Positions 1 to 8,502 of a DNA stretch of 64,000 nucleotides are shown here, piece by piece. Below the pieces are notes generated by a model. The model was not told the DNA's origin. It did not search any database and saw only the letters and a list, made by a program, of their open reading frames with translations. Every line of letters starts with the position of its first letter. The first letter of the stretch is position 1. The position numbers and the translations under genes are program-made. This DNA comes from Brevibacterium casei CIP 102111 (lineage in GTDB: Bacteria; Actinomycetota; Actinomycetes; Actinomycetales; Brevibacteriaceae): assembly GCF_900169275.1 (NCBI RefSeq), contig NZ_FXZC01000003.1, forward strand, positions 248,001-312,000. Direction: 5' to 3'.

Positions 1-3000
1 GCGTCGCCGCCGTCATCGGTGTGCGCTGCGGGTCCGCCGCCTGCCGCGGCACCGTTCGTCGCGGTCGCCGTCTCCCTCTCGGCACGCGCCTCGGCGGCGT
101 CGAGGACTTCTCCGCGGGCCATGTTCTTCACCCGCCTCTTCTCGGCTCGGCGCTCCTTCGCCCCCTCGAGGAGGAGATAGAGGACGGGGACGAGGATGAG
201 GGTGAGGATCGTCGAGCTGACGAGGCCGCCGATGACGACGATCGCCAGCGGCTTGGAGATGAACACTCCCCCGCCGGTGAGCCCGAGCGCCATCGGTACG
301 AGCGCGAAGATCGTCGCGGCCGCGGTCATGAGGATCGGCCGGTAGCGCAGCCGGGCACCCCCGACGATCGCCGGTCGCAGCTCGACGCCGCGGGCGCGGA
401 AGTGGTTGATGAGGTCGATGAGGACGATCGCGTTCGTCACGACGATGCCGATGAGCATGAGCAGGCCGATCATCGCCGTCAGCCCCATCGCCGTGTCCGT
501 GAGGAGGAGCAGGGCGATCGATCCGGTCGCTGCGAAGGGGATCGAGACGAGGAGGATGAGCGGCTGGAGCAGCGACTTGAAGGTCGCGACCATGATGACG
601 AAGACGATGAGGATCGCAGCGAGCATGGCGAGGCCGAGCTGCGAGAACGCGTCCTGCTGCTCCTCGGTGGCGCCGCCGGTGTCGACGGAGACCTCGTCGG
701 GCACATCGACCTCGCCCAGTGCCGACTGCACCGCGGCCGACACTGCCCCGAGGTCGTCGCCCTCAGGGGTCACGGACACCGTCGTCGACCGCTGGCTGTT
801 CGTGTGCCGGATGTTCGGCGCGGTCGTGACCTCCTCGACGTCGGCGACGTCGTCGAGATCGATGAGACGCGGCTCAGCGGCCGGCGCAGCACCCGCGCCC
901 GCCCCGGCGCCCGTGCCAGCACCCGCACCGGTGCCTGCACCCGCACCTGCCCCGGCTCCCGCGCCTGCACCGGCACCGGCTCCCGCGCCGGAGCCTGCTC
1001 CGGTCGGTGCGTCGGGGGTCTCCGGCTTTCCGGGGATCTGCAGGTCGCGCAGCTCCTCGACGGTGTTCGCCTCCCGGTCGAAGAGGAGGACGGAGTGGGT
1101 GACGTCGTCGATGATCACCTCTCCGATGCTCTGGCCTCGCATCGCGCGCTGGACGTACTGACCGATCGCCGCCTCGGTGAGGTTCTCCTCGGCGGCCTTC
1201 TCCTGGTCGACCTTGACCTCGATGACGGGTTGGACGGCTTCGACGTCGCTCGTCACCGACTGCGCTCCGGGCACATCCTCGAGGCGTTGGGCGACCTTCT
1301 CCGTGGTGTCCTCGAGGACGGCGGTGTCACTCGAGGTCAGGGTCACGTCGATGGTCTGCGCGCCCGGTGCCGAGCTCTGGTCCTGGAGTTCGACCTGTCC
1401 GACACCCTCAAGGGCATCGAACTTCCTCTGCAGCTCCGCGCTGATCGACTGCGCGGAGGTGCCCGGCTTCGCGTTGACGATGAACGTGCCGCTCAGCCCG
1501 GAGTCGTCGGCGAACCCGAACGTCGAGCCGCCGATCGAGACCTGGTAGGACTCGATGCTGTCATCGGCGACGAGGATGTCCTCGACCTGCTGCGACTGCT
1601 CGGAGGCCTCGTCGAGGTCGGTGCCCGGGTCGAAGGTCTGTGTGACCTGCAACTGCTCCTGCCCGGTGTCGCCGAAGAGTTCGGTCTTCAGCTGCGGGAC
1701 CATCGCGCCGGTGCCGGCGAGGATGATGAGCGCGGCGACGATCATGAGCACCGGGTGCTTCGTCGAGAACGAGATCACCGGGAGGTAGGTCCTCTGCAGG
1801 CGCGTGACCGGTGAGCGCAGGGCGGCGAGCTCATCGACCTCGGCGGCCTCCGACGCTCCCGCTGCGGCACCGAGTCCGGCGGCTCGGCCTGCGGGGACGA
1901 CGCCTTCGTCGGTCTCGACGTCGCCGCCGGCGTCGTGGCGGCCGGCGGCGGTGATGCTCTGCTTCTTCGCAGCCTTGCGCGCGGCCCTCTTCTCCGCCCG
2001 CCACTGCGTGAGCATCTGCCTGCGGCTCTGCCTGATCTCCGCCTTCTCCTCCCGCGTGAGCCTGACCTTGGCCTCCCGCTGGCGGAGGAACCAGTACGCG
2101 AGGACGGGGACGATGGTGAGCGCGACGAAGAGGCTCGAGAGCAGCGCGATCGTCGCGGTGAGCGCGAACGGGCGGAACATCTCCCCGGTCTGCCCGGTGA
2201 CGAAGGCGAGTGGGAGGAAGACGGCCACCGTGGTCAGGGTCGAGGCGGTGATGGCTCCGGCCACCTCGGCGACGGCTGCGAGGATGTTGGCGAACTTGTC
2301 GCCGCCGGCCGCATGCCGCCTGCGGATGGCCTCGATGACGACGATCGAGTCGTCGACGACGCGGCCGACGGAGATTGTCAGCGCCCCGAGGGTGAGCATG
2401 TTGAGCGTCTCCCCGCCCATCCACAGGCCGATGAGGGCGATGAGGAGGGAGAGCGGGATCGAGATCGCGGTGATGATCGTCGCGCGCACGGACAGGAGGA
2501 AGACGAGGATGACGAGGACGGCGAAGACGAGGCCGAGCATGCCCTCCTTGAGGAGGTCGTCGATCGACTGCTCGATGAACGGGGCCTGGTCGAACGCGGA
2601 GACGAACTCCGTGTTGTCGCCGAGCGTCTTCGCGAGCTCCGGCAGCTTCGCCGAGACCGCGTGGGAGACGTCGACGGTGTTCGCATCGGACTCCTTCATC
2701 ACCGACAGGGACAGGGAGGGTTTGCCGTTGGTGCGGGAGATCGATTCGATCGGGGCGTCGGCGATGGCGACGTCGGCGACGTCGGAGAGCTTGACCGGAC
2801 CGTCGGTGCCGGAGACGACGAGGTCCTTGATCGCGTCGACCGATCGGATGCGGGACCCGACCTCGACCGGGGCCGTCCCGTCGCCTCCTTCGAGGTCCCC
2901 CGCCGAGGTGGGGACGCCGTTGGCCTGGAGCACGCCGGCGATCTCGTCGATGCTCGCCCCTTCGTCCTCGAGGTCGTCCTCGCGGATGCGGATCTCGACC

Positions 3001-3545
3001 TGCTTGGTCTTCGCGCCGGCGATCTGGACCTGGGAGACGCCGTCGACCTTGGAGAGCTCGGGTTCGACGATGTCGTTGAGCTCTGCGGCGAGCTTGTCCT
3101 CGTCGGCGTCGGAGGTCACGGAGAGGGCGAGGACGGGGATGTCGTCGGTGCTCAGGGTGAGCACATTGGGTTCGACTCCGTCGGGCAGCTGGGGCTGGAC
3201 CTGGGAGACGGCGCGTTGGAGGGACCGGACGATGTCGTCGGAGTTCTCGCCGTACTTCGTGCTCACGGTGATCGTGGCGCTGCCGGCCGAGGACACCGAG
3301 GTCATGTCCTCGACCTCCGGCAGGGGTGAGAGCGCTGCTTCGAGCGGGTCGGTGACCTCACTCTCCACGGCCTGCGGCGTGGCCCCTTCATAGGTCGCGG
3401 TGACCGTGGCCTGGGGATTGTCGAGGGAGGGGAAGAGCTCCTGCTTGAGTGCTCCTGCTCCGATGACGCCGAAGATCACGGCGACGACGGAGATGAGGGC
3501 GATGAGCGCTCGGTTCTTCAGACTCAGGCGGGTGAGAAAGCTCAC
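1..3545 (-). CDS. RND-family efflux transporter permease (3' end beyond window)
   Basis: Inner-membrane proton-driven efflux pump of the HAE1/AcrB-like RND class. Read leftward from a GTG at 3545 preceded by AAAGAG, the frame stays open to the window edge (about 1181 residues). The N-terminus (LTRLSLKNRALIALISVVAV) is a typical first TM, followed by the porter-domain start (LFPSLDNPQATVTATYEGA). The second half shows LLQPLILLVSIPFAATGSIA and GIVVTNAIVLIDLINHFR, hallmark RND TM segments. The last TM (near 165-240) is followed by a charged Ala/Glu-rich tail of at least 55 residues, so little is missing. Odd: a Gly-Ala tract interrupts the second extracytoplasmic domain. No membrane-fusion partner is seen next to it. 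Substrate not predictable; the family includes drug and lipid exporters. Confidence 0.9.
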   Translation of the reverse strand, partial: MSFLTRLSLKNRALIALISVVAVIFGVIGAGALKQELFPSLDNPQATVTATYEGATPQAVESEVTDPLEAALSPLPEVEDMTSVSSAGSATITVSTKYGENSDDIVRSLQRAVSQVQPQLPDGVEPNVLTLSTDDIPVLALSVTSDADEDKLAAELNDIVEPELSKVDGVSQVQIAGAKTKQVEIRIREDDLEDEGASIDEIAGVLQANGVPTSAGDLEGGDGTAPVEVGSRIRSVDAIKDLVVSGTDGPVKLSDVADVAIADAPIESISRTNGKPSLSLSVMKESDANTVDVSHAVSAKLPELAKTLGDNTEFVSAFDQAPFIEQSIDDLLKEGMLGLVFAVLVILVFLLSVRATIITAISIPLSLLIALIGLWMGGETLNMLTLGALTISVGRVVDDSIVVIEAIRRRHAAGGDKFANILAAVAEVAGAITASTLTTVAVFLPLAFVTGQTGEMFRPFALTATIALLSSLFVALTIVPVLAYWFLRQREAKVRLTREEKAEIRQSRRQMLTQWRAEKRAARKAAKKQSITAAGRHDAGGDVETDEGVVPAGRAAGLGAAAGASEAAEVDELAALRSPVTRLQRTYLPVISFSTKHPVLMIVAALIILAGTGAMVPQLKTELFGDTGQEQLQVTQTFDPGTDLDEASEQSQQVEDILVADDSIESYQVSIGGSTFGFADDSGLSGTFIVNAKPGTSAQSISAELQRKFDALEGVGQVELQDQSSAPGAQTIDVTLTSSDTAVLEDTTEKVAQRLEDVPGAQSVTSDVEAVQPVIEVKVDQEKAAEENLTEAAIGQYVQRAMRGQSIGEVIIDDVTHSVLLFDREANTVEELRDLQIPGKPETPDAPTGAGSGAGAGAGAGAGAGAGAGAGTGAGAGTGAGAGAGAAPAAEPRLIDLDDVADVEEVTTAPNIRHTNSQRSTTVSVTPEGDDLGAVSAAVQSALGEVDVPDEVSVDTGGATEEQQDAFSQLGLAMLAAILIVFVIMVATFKSLLQPLILLVSIPFAATGSIALLLLTDTAMGLTAMIGLLMLIGIVVTNAIVLIDLINHFRARGVELRPAIVGGARLRYRPILMTAAATIFALVPMALGLTGGGVFISKPLAIVVIGGLVSSTILTLILVPVLYLLLEGAKERRAEKRRVKNMARGEVLDAAEARAERETATATNGAAAGGGPAAHTDDGGD
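885..1010 (-). repeat. Gly-Ala repeat tract inside the RND permease
   Basis: On the minus strand this stretch reads as alternating Gly and Ala, with a few Thr and Ser, for roughly 40 residues. It sits between IPGKPETPDAP and the conserved LIDLDDVADVEEV segment of the second porter/docking region. The DNA is a degenerate GGNGCN hexamer array, so replication slippage can change its length. It is in frame and looks like a flexible linker. Confidence 0.85.
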
Positions 3546-3687
3546 GTGGGCTCTTTCTGCTCGGGTGGCCGGCTGGGTCACCGGCGCTCGGCGACACCAC
3601 GCTCATCTTAGTGACCCGGCGCCGCGCTTTCTCCTCAGTGCACCCTGTGCAGGTTCTGCGAACCCTCAGCCGCACCGACGCGGTCAT

Positions 3688-3725
3688 CCGACAAATACGC
3701 GGTTAGCAGACCGCGTTTTTGTCGG
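3688..3725. terminator. 38-bp palindrome, bidirectional terminator
   Basis: Left arm CCGACAAAtACGCGGT and right arm ACCGCGTtTTTGTCGG pair over 16 bp with one mismatch around a TAGCAG loop. The A- and T-rich bases beside the core give a U-run in both directions. It lies after the stop of the leftward MFS gene (3741) and upstream of the RND start, so it should insulate the two units. Confidence 0.8.
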
Positions 3726-3740
3726 TTCACCGCGTCGGAG

Positions 3741-4994
3741 TCAACGCAGCTCTCGCGGGCGGGTCTCGCGTCCGGTGAGCCAGTACGCGGCGGCGAGGAC
3801 GGCGAGTGCCCCGGTGAGCGCGAACGCCCACGAATAGCCGGCGTGGTCGACGATGACTCCGGCGAGGACGGGGCCGAGGATCGCACCCCCGTCGAGCGCC
3901 ATCTGGTACTTCGCGAGCACCCGCCCGCCTTTGCGCTCACGGCCGACGACGTCGGCGACCGTGGCCTGCTGGGCGGGATTGGCCAGCCCGGAGCCGATGC
4001 CGGCGAGTATCGAGAGCGCGAAGAAGACCCAGAGTGCATCGGTGAAGGCGAGCGCGGCCGTCGAGAGCCCGAGCGTGAGCAGACCCCAGATGATGAAAGG
4101 CCTGCGTCCGTAGGTGTCGGCGAAGCGGCCGACGAGTGCGACGGCTGCCGCGTTGCCGAGGGCGAACATCGTCAGCGCGAGTCCGGCCGCCGCGGTGTCG
4201 GCGCGCAGCGCCTGGATCGCGAACAGGGGGTAGATCGCCACCCGGATGCCCATCGCCGACCAGCCCTGGACGAACGCGGAGACGAGTGCGGCACGGTACG
4301 CGGAGTCCCGCCAGGCCTGCCGGAACGTCATCACCTCCTGCGCAGGCAGATCCGCGGTTGCGGCGATCCGCGCCCGGCCGAGCTTTGTCGCCGATCCCGC
4401 CGAGGCGGTCGAGGCGAGGAAGATCCGCACGACGGCGGCGGCGACGACGAGGCCTGCGGCGTAGATGATGAACGGCACGCGCATCCCCCACCCGGCCATG
4501 AGTCCGCCGAGGACCGGTCCGGCGATGTTGCCGACGAGGAACGCCGTGGCGTACGTGCTCGACGCCTTCGCGCGGGCGTCGACGGGGGCCAGTCGGATGA
4601 TGAGCGCCATCGCGGAGACGGTGAACATCGTCGATCCGATGCCGCCGAGTCCCCGGAAGACGAGGAGCTGCCAGTAGTTCTGGGCGAAGGCCACGGCCGC
4701 GGTGGAGGCGGCGACGATGAGGAGACCCGTGATGTAGATCCGACGTTCGCCGAAGGCGTCGACGAGGCGACCCGATGTGGGTGAGAAGACGAACCGGAAG
4801 AGGGCGAAGGAGGAGACGACGATCGACGCCGCGGTCACCCCGAAGTCGAAGCTCGCGGCGAACTGCGGGAGGACGGGGGCGATGATGCCGTAGCCGAGCG
4901 CGACGATGAAGGCCGCAGCGACGAGGACGTAGATCTCGGTAGGCAGCCGCCTCGGCGTCGACGGGTCCTTGGCTGCCTGGTCCTCGCCCTTCAC
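3741..4994 (-). CDS. MFS transporter, 417 aa
   Basis: Twelve-TM major facilitator. The N-terminus after the GTG at 4994 (VKGEDQAAKDPSTPRRLP) leads into TM1 (IYVLVAAAFIVALGYGIIAPV). The motif A loop GRLVDAFGERR follows TM2, and a second motif-A-like loop (GRFADTYGRRP) follows TM8. The open frame runs further upstream, but that part is the antisense-free shadow of the nitroreductase. The GTG overlaps the nitroreductase stop as GTGA, so translation is coupled. The family exports drugs or small metabolites; the substrate is unknown. A strong terminator follows at 3688-3725. Confidence 0.88.
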   Translation of the reverse strand: MKGEDQAAKDPSTPRRLPTEIYVLVAAAFIVALGYGIIAPVLPQFAASFDFGVTAASIVVSSFALFRFVFSPTSGRLVDAFGERRIYITGLLIVAASTAAVAFAQNYWQLLVFRGLGGIGSTMFTVSAMALIIRLAPVDARAKASSTYATAFLVGNIAGPVLGGLMAGWGMRVPFIIYAAGLVVAAAVVRIFLASTASAGSATKLGRARIAATADLPAQEVMTFRQAWRDSAYRAALVSAFVQGWSAMGIRVAIYPLFAIQALRADTAAAGLALTMFALGNAAAVALVGRFADTYGRRPFIIWGLLTLGLSTAALAFTDALWVFFALSILAGIGSGLANPAQQATVADVVGRERKGGRVLAKYQMALDGGAILGPVLAGVIVDHAGYSWAFALTGALAVLAAAYWLTGRETRPRELR

Positions 4995-5932
4995 AGGGTG
5001 TCGAGGAACTGGTCGGGGTCCGGCCGGGGTCGGGTGCCCGCGGCGAGCCGCGCGCGGTACCGTTCGGGGACCGAGCCGATGTAGAACCAGCCCATGAGCA
5101 GCTCGCCGTCCCTGAGGCGGTGGAGCCTGCGCACGGCCGGGGCGTTCGTCAGGTGCCCGCTGCGCCACATCACTCCCCACCCGGCCTGCCAGAGGGCGAG
5201 TTCGAGGAGGTGACCGGCTCCCGCCGCGGTCGCGTGCTGCTCCCATTCGGGGACCTTCGGGTGCGGGGTCGGCGACGAGACGAGCGCGAGGAGCAGTTCG
5301 GCCCGCAGCGGCTTCATATTGACCTCACCGTCCTTGCGCGTGACACCGTCGGCTTCGTCGAGGGCCTCACCGAGGCGGATCCGGTCGTCTCCCCGGAGGA
5401 TGAGGAAGCGCCACGGTTTGAGAGCCTTGTGGTCGGCGACGGTCGAGATGATGCGGATGATCTCCCGGAGGTCGGAGTCGCTCGGCGTCTCCGGGCCCAC
5501 CTTGGAGATCGAACGCCGGGTGGCGATCGCGTGGAGCACCGGATCGGTGAGTGAGTCGATCGAACTCGGGGCGGAGTAGTCCGGTCCGGTGCGCCCTCTG
5601 TCCGCCTTCGCGGGAGCGAGACGGGCACCGTCGGCGGCAGCGGGTGATTCGCCGGTGGTGCCGAAGCCGCCGCCCGCGGCGTCACCGACGTTCGTCTCGT
5701 CGCCGACACTCGTCCCATCGCCGAGCGCAGCACCGCCGACGACCGTGTCGTCCTCGACGGCCCCCGCGCCGAGGCGAGTGAGGGATTCCCTGGCCGCGAG
5801 CTTCATCGCCCACGGACCGGTCTCACCGTCGAGGAAGTACGCCCGTGTCAGCTCCCGTTCGTGGTCGGGCCGCTCGCGTTTCCTCCGGCGCTTGTCCTTC
5901 TTCGCGCACCCGGACTTCTTCCTGCTCCCCAT
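4991..5932 (-). CDS. Nitroreductase-family protein with long N-terminal extension, 313 aa
   Basis: The C-terminal 190 residues match FMN-dependent nitroreductases: TRRSISKVGPETPSDSDLREII near residue 128 (FMN phosphate contacts), the KPWRFLILRGDDR strand, and LLELALWQAGWGVMWRSG. The first 125 residues are unusual: a Lys/Arg-rich start (RKKSGCAKKDKRRRKRER), a short conserved-looking segment (ELTRAYFLDGETGPWAMKLA), then a Gly/Asp-rich linker. Family members are usually about 190-220 aa. The ATG directly abuts the msrA stop (TGAATG), and its own stop overlaps the MFS start, so msrA, this gene and the MFS gene form one coupled unit. A redox role fits MsrA beside it; the substrate is unknown. Confidence 0.82.
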   Translation of the reverse strand: MGSRKKSGCAKKDKRRRKRERPDHERELTRAYFLDGETGPWAMKLAARESLTRLGAGAVEDDTVVGGAALGDGTSVGDETNVGDAAGGGFGTTGESPAAADGARLAPAKADRGRTGPDYSAPSSIDSLTDPVLHAIATRRSISKVGPETPSDSDLREIIRIISTVADHKALKPWRFLILRGDDRIRLGEALDEADGVTRKDGEVNMKPLRAELLLALVSSPTPHPKVPEWEQHATAAGAGHLLELALWQAGWGVMWRSGHLTNAPAVRRLHRLRDGELLMGWFYIGSVPERYRARLAAGTRPRPDPDQFLDTL

Positions 5933-6463
5933 TCAGCTCACCCAGTTCGCATAGGCCTTCCGTGCCTGCGAGAGTTTGGGGTCGATGATCACCCGGCAGT
6001 AGCCGTTGTCGGGATTGTTCGAGTAGAAGTCCTGGTGGACCGTCTCAGCGGGGTAGAAGACACCGAGCGGTTCGAGGGTCGTGACGATGGGCTTGTCGAA
6101 GTACTCCTGGGCCGCCTCGATCGCCTCGGCGAACCGGGCCTTCTCCTCCCCGTCGCGGTAGAACATCGCCGAACGGTACTGTGTGCCGACGTCGTAGCCC
6201 TGCCGGTTGAGGCTCGTCGGGTCGTGCCCGGTGAAGAAGAGTCCGAGGATGATGCTCTCGGGCACGATCTCGGGATCGAAGGTGACCTGAAGGGCTTCGG
6301 CGTGACCGGTCGTGCCCGAGCACACCTCACGGTAGTGCGGGTCGGTGGTGTGACCGCCGGTGTATCCGGAGATCACCGAGGTCACGCCCGTGGTGCGCTG
6401 GTAGACGGCGTCGAGGCACCAGAAGCAGCCTGCGCCGAGGGTGAGAGTGCGGAGTTCGCTCAT
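5933..6463 (-). CDS. msrA: Peptide-methionine (S)-S-oxide reductase MsrA
   Basis: Reduces methionine-S-sulfoxide in proteins, a cytoplasmic oxidative-damage repair function. The signature GAGCFWCLDAVYQ is at residues 10-22, with Cys13 as the catalytic nucleophile. GYTGGHTTDPHYREVCSGTTGHAE and FYSNNPDNGYCRVIIDPKL complete the family pattern, with the resolving Cys in the latter. At 176 aa the length is normal. It is the first gene of the tight leftward msrA-nitroreductase-MFS unit. Confidence 0.96.
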   Translation of the reverse strand: MSELRTLTLGAGCFWCLDAVYQRTTGVTSVISGYTGGHTTDPHYREVCSGTTGHAEALQVTFDPEIVPESIILGLFFTGHDPTSLNRQGYDVGTQYRSAMFYRDGEEKARFAEAIEAAQEYFDKPIVTTLEPLGVFYPAETVHQDFYSNNPDNGYCRVIIDPKLSQARKAYANWVS

Positions 6464-6505
6464 AACAGGTACAACGACGTCCGTGCCCGCTTATTCCCGC
6501 ACCGC

Positions 6506-7696
6506 TCAAGCACCGTCGGTGCGGAAGGTGAGGTCCTCGGGTGCCGGCCAGTCCGCGAGCGTGAGGGGCGCTTCGATGCTCACCGCCGCGAGGTCAGCGT
6601 CGTCGACGTCCTCGCCGTCGCTGAGGTCAGGCTCGACCCACCCTTCGATCCCCTCGGGGTGAAGGGTTCCCGGTGCTGAGGCGCCGAGGTTGTCGGCCGT
6701 CATCGCCGCGACCTCGGCATCGAGCTCGGCATCGACTCCGTAGAGGTCGATGCGGTCGAGGAGTCCGTCCCGGATGTCGAGGCTGAGTTCGTAGAGTGCG
6801 GGGTCAGCGCTGGATCCGGACCTGTCCGCGTCCCGCTCGAAGAGCGCACTGACCGGGTAGGTGTGGTTCGCGGGGATCGCCCTCGGAGCCTCTGCGTCGA
6901 GGTACACGTCGATGCTCGAGACGTCCTCTTCGGCGAGCAGAGCGGAGAGGTCGGCATCGGAGAGCTCGATCGGGTCATCCCCGGGGAACTGCTTCCTCGA
7001 GTAGGGCACCGTGATGAAGAAGCGGCCGTGGTCGAGCTGGGCGCGGATGACCTCGGCGACGTCCTGGGACTGCGGGTGGGGTTCGTCGAGGAGGGCGTCG
7101 AGGGAGGCCCGCACGTGCGCGGGGAGTTCGATCTCGACGGGAGCGACGTCGATGTGCCCGTCGAGGGCTTCGCGGGCGACGAACTCTTCGGCTCTGTCGA
7201 CGGCGAAGGCGGTGCCCGCGACGACTGAGGAGTTGATGACGGCACCCAGTCCGCGACCGAGCCCGTCGGGCAGCTTCTCGTCCCAGGAGTCCTTGAGGTT
7301 CTGGATCGGTCCCCAGAGCATCCAGCTCGCAGCACCGGCCGCGGCGGCGGCTGCGAGGTTGAGGAACGCCCGCGACCTCCACGTCGCATCCTCGATCCAC
7401 CAGGCCTCCGGATCGCCGCCGTCGACGTATCCGAACGGTTCGTCCTCGGCGTAGCGGGCAGGCTCTCCCGCCTCAGCGCCGCCGGGGGCGACGAGGTCGA
7501 CATCGGTGTCCGCGAAGGCCCTCGTCCCGCCGAGCCACGTCATCGCTGCGGTCGCGACGGCGTAGGCGGCCCGTGCCGTGTTCTGGTGCTCGGCGGCGAA
7601 GTCGCGGCGGCGGACGATGCTCAGTGCACCGGAGCCGATGGTCGAGACGGTGCGGACGAGGAGACGGTGGCGTGCTGGGATGTCGGGAAGGCGCAT
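6506..7696 (-). CDS. Uncharacterised membrane-associated protein, 396 aa
   Basis: Not recognised. The basic N-terminus (RLPDIPARHRLLVRTVSTIG) and Ala-rich segment (AAYAVATAAMTWLGG) precede an acidic region. A clear hydrophobic stretch, FLNLAAAAAAGAASWMLWGP, lies near residues 110-130. The rest is acidic and soluble, with repeated Asp/Glu clusters and a patch that could be an alpha/beta domain (ARVEIELPAHVRASLDALLDE region, then GRFFITVPYSRKQFPGDDP). It is probably a cytoplasmic-membrane protein specific to actinobacteria. No catalytic motif is seen. It is separated by 42 bp from the downstream msrA. Confidence 0.65.
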   Translation of the reverse strand: MRLPDIPARHRLLVRTVSTIGSGALSIVRRRDFAAEHQNTARAAYAVATAAMTWLGGTRAFADTDVDLVAPGGAEAGEPARYAEDEPFGYVDGGDPEAWWIEDATWRSRAFLNLAAAAAAGAASWMLWGPIQNLKDSWDEKLPDGLGRGLGAVINSSVVAGTAFAVDRAEEFVAREALDGHIDVAPVEIELPAHVRASLDALLDEPHPQSQDVAEVIRAQLDHGRFFITVPYSRKQFPGDDPIELSDADLSALLAEEDVSSIDVYLDAEAPRAIPANHTYPVSALFERDADRSGSSADPALYELSLDIRDGLLDRIDLYGVDAELDAEVAAMTADNLGASAPGTLHPEGIEGWVEPDLSDGEDVDDADLAAVSIEAPLTLADWPAPEDLTFRTDGA

Positions 7697-7712
7697 GCCC
7701 TCATCGAATCAT

Positions 7713-7729
7713 GCGCACCTGAGGTGCGC
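7713..7729. promoter_or_regulatory. 17-bp palindrome upstream of the 396-aa gene
   Basis: GCGCACCT-G-AGGTGCGC is a perfect 8-bp inverted repeat, 17 bp before the ATG at 7696. At that spacing it could be a repressor operator or a leader hairpin covering the translation start. No regulator is known. Confidence 0.4.
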
Positions 7730-7811
7730 GTGTGAGTCTCCCGGCCACGACCCGAACCGCCCCTCCGTGCGCCGAGATTCCGGCAGCGTCGTCAGAGCAC
7801 CGGCACCGTCG

Positions 7812-8477
7812 TCAGAGCAGCAGGCCGCTCGGCAGGGTGAACCCGAGTTCCGTCGCAGCCCGCTGGGTCGAGGGCTCGTTCCACAGTCTCGCGACCGCCG
7901 CGTTCGTCGACAGGGACCGCATCTCGGCCTTGTCGAGGAAGAGGATGCCGTCGAGGTGGTCGGTCTCGTGGGCGACGATGCGCGCCGACCAGCCGGTGAT
8001 CTCCTCGTCGATGGGCGCACCGGTGAGGTCGACTCCGCGCAGCCCGATCGTGCGGGGCCGAGCGACGACGGCCTGGTAGCCGGGGATGGACAGGCACCCT
8101 TCGTAGAAGGCGGCGAGCTCACCGGTGACCGGTTCGCACTGCGCGTTGAGCACGGTGCGCAGCGGCAGCGGCTCGCGTTCGCGGACGGCGGCGACCTCGG
8201 CGGACACGGCTGCGGGATCCTCGGCGACGAAGATCGAGAGTCCGACGCCCACCTGGGGGCCGGCGAGTCCGACACCGGGGGCCTCGCGCATCGTCTTCGC
8301 CATCACCTCGGCGAGGCGGGCCAGGGTCGCGTCGTCGACCTGACCGGAGTACGGCAGCACCGGGGTGCGGAGGATCGGATCGCCGGCCCCGACGATCGGG
8401 GCGATGCCGTCGTGGGCGTCCGCCGCGGCGAGGACCTCGTCGATCTGCTGAGCGACGATCGCATCGGTGAGGTTCAC
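7812..8477 (-). CDS. def: Peptide deformylase
   Basis: Removes the N-formyl group from nascent proteins using a bound divalent metal. All three family motifs are present: GVGLAGPQVGV (motif 1), EGCLSIPG (motif 2, with the metal-ligand Cys) and HETDHLDG (motif 3, HExxH type). The protein is 221 aa; the first ~55 residues (NLTDAIVAQQIDEVLAAADA) extend beyond the minimal enzyme, as in several actinobacterial forms. The start is GTG at 8477, with AGGAG six bases upstream. A second def copy elsewhere is common in actinobacteria but cannot be judged here. Confidence 0.95.
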   Translation of the reverse strand: MNLTDAIVAQQIDEVLAAADAHDGIAPIVGAGDPILRTPVLPYSGQVDDATLARLAEVMAKTMREAPGVGLAGPQVGVGLSIFVAEDPAAVSAEVAAVREREPLPLRTVLNAQCEPVTGELAAFYEGCLSIPGYQAVVARPRTIGLRGVDLTGAPIDEEITGWSARIVAHETDHLDGILFLDKAEMRSLSTNAAVARLWNEPSTQRAATELGFTLPSGLLL

Positions 8478-8502
8478 GGGGAACTCCTGGTGGTCGGGCC
8501 GG

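Noticed and set aside
21..3393. Long plus-strand open frames opposite the RND gene
   Set aside because: They are Arg/Asp/Glu/Ser-rich low-complexity antisense shadows of a clearly conserved minus-strand protein.
7787..7819. 13-bp direct repeat at the end of def
   Set aside because: Two copies of CGTCGTCAGAGCA 20 bp apart overlap the stop; probably a small tandem duplication with no functional sign.
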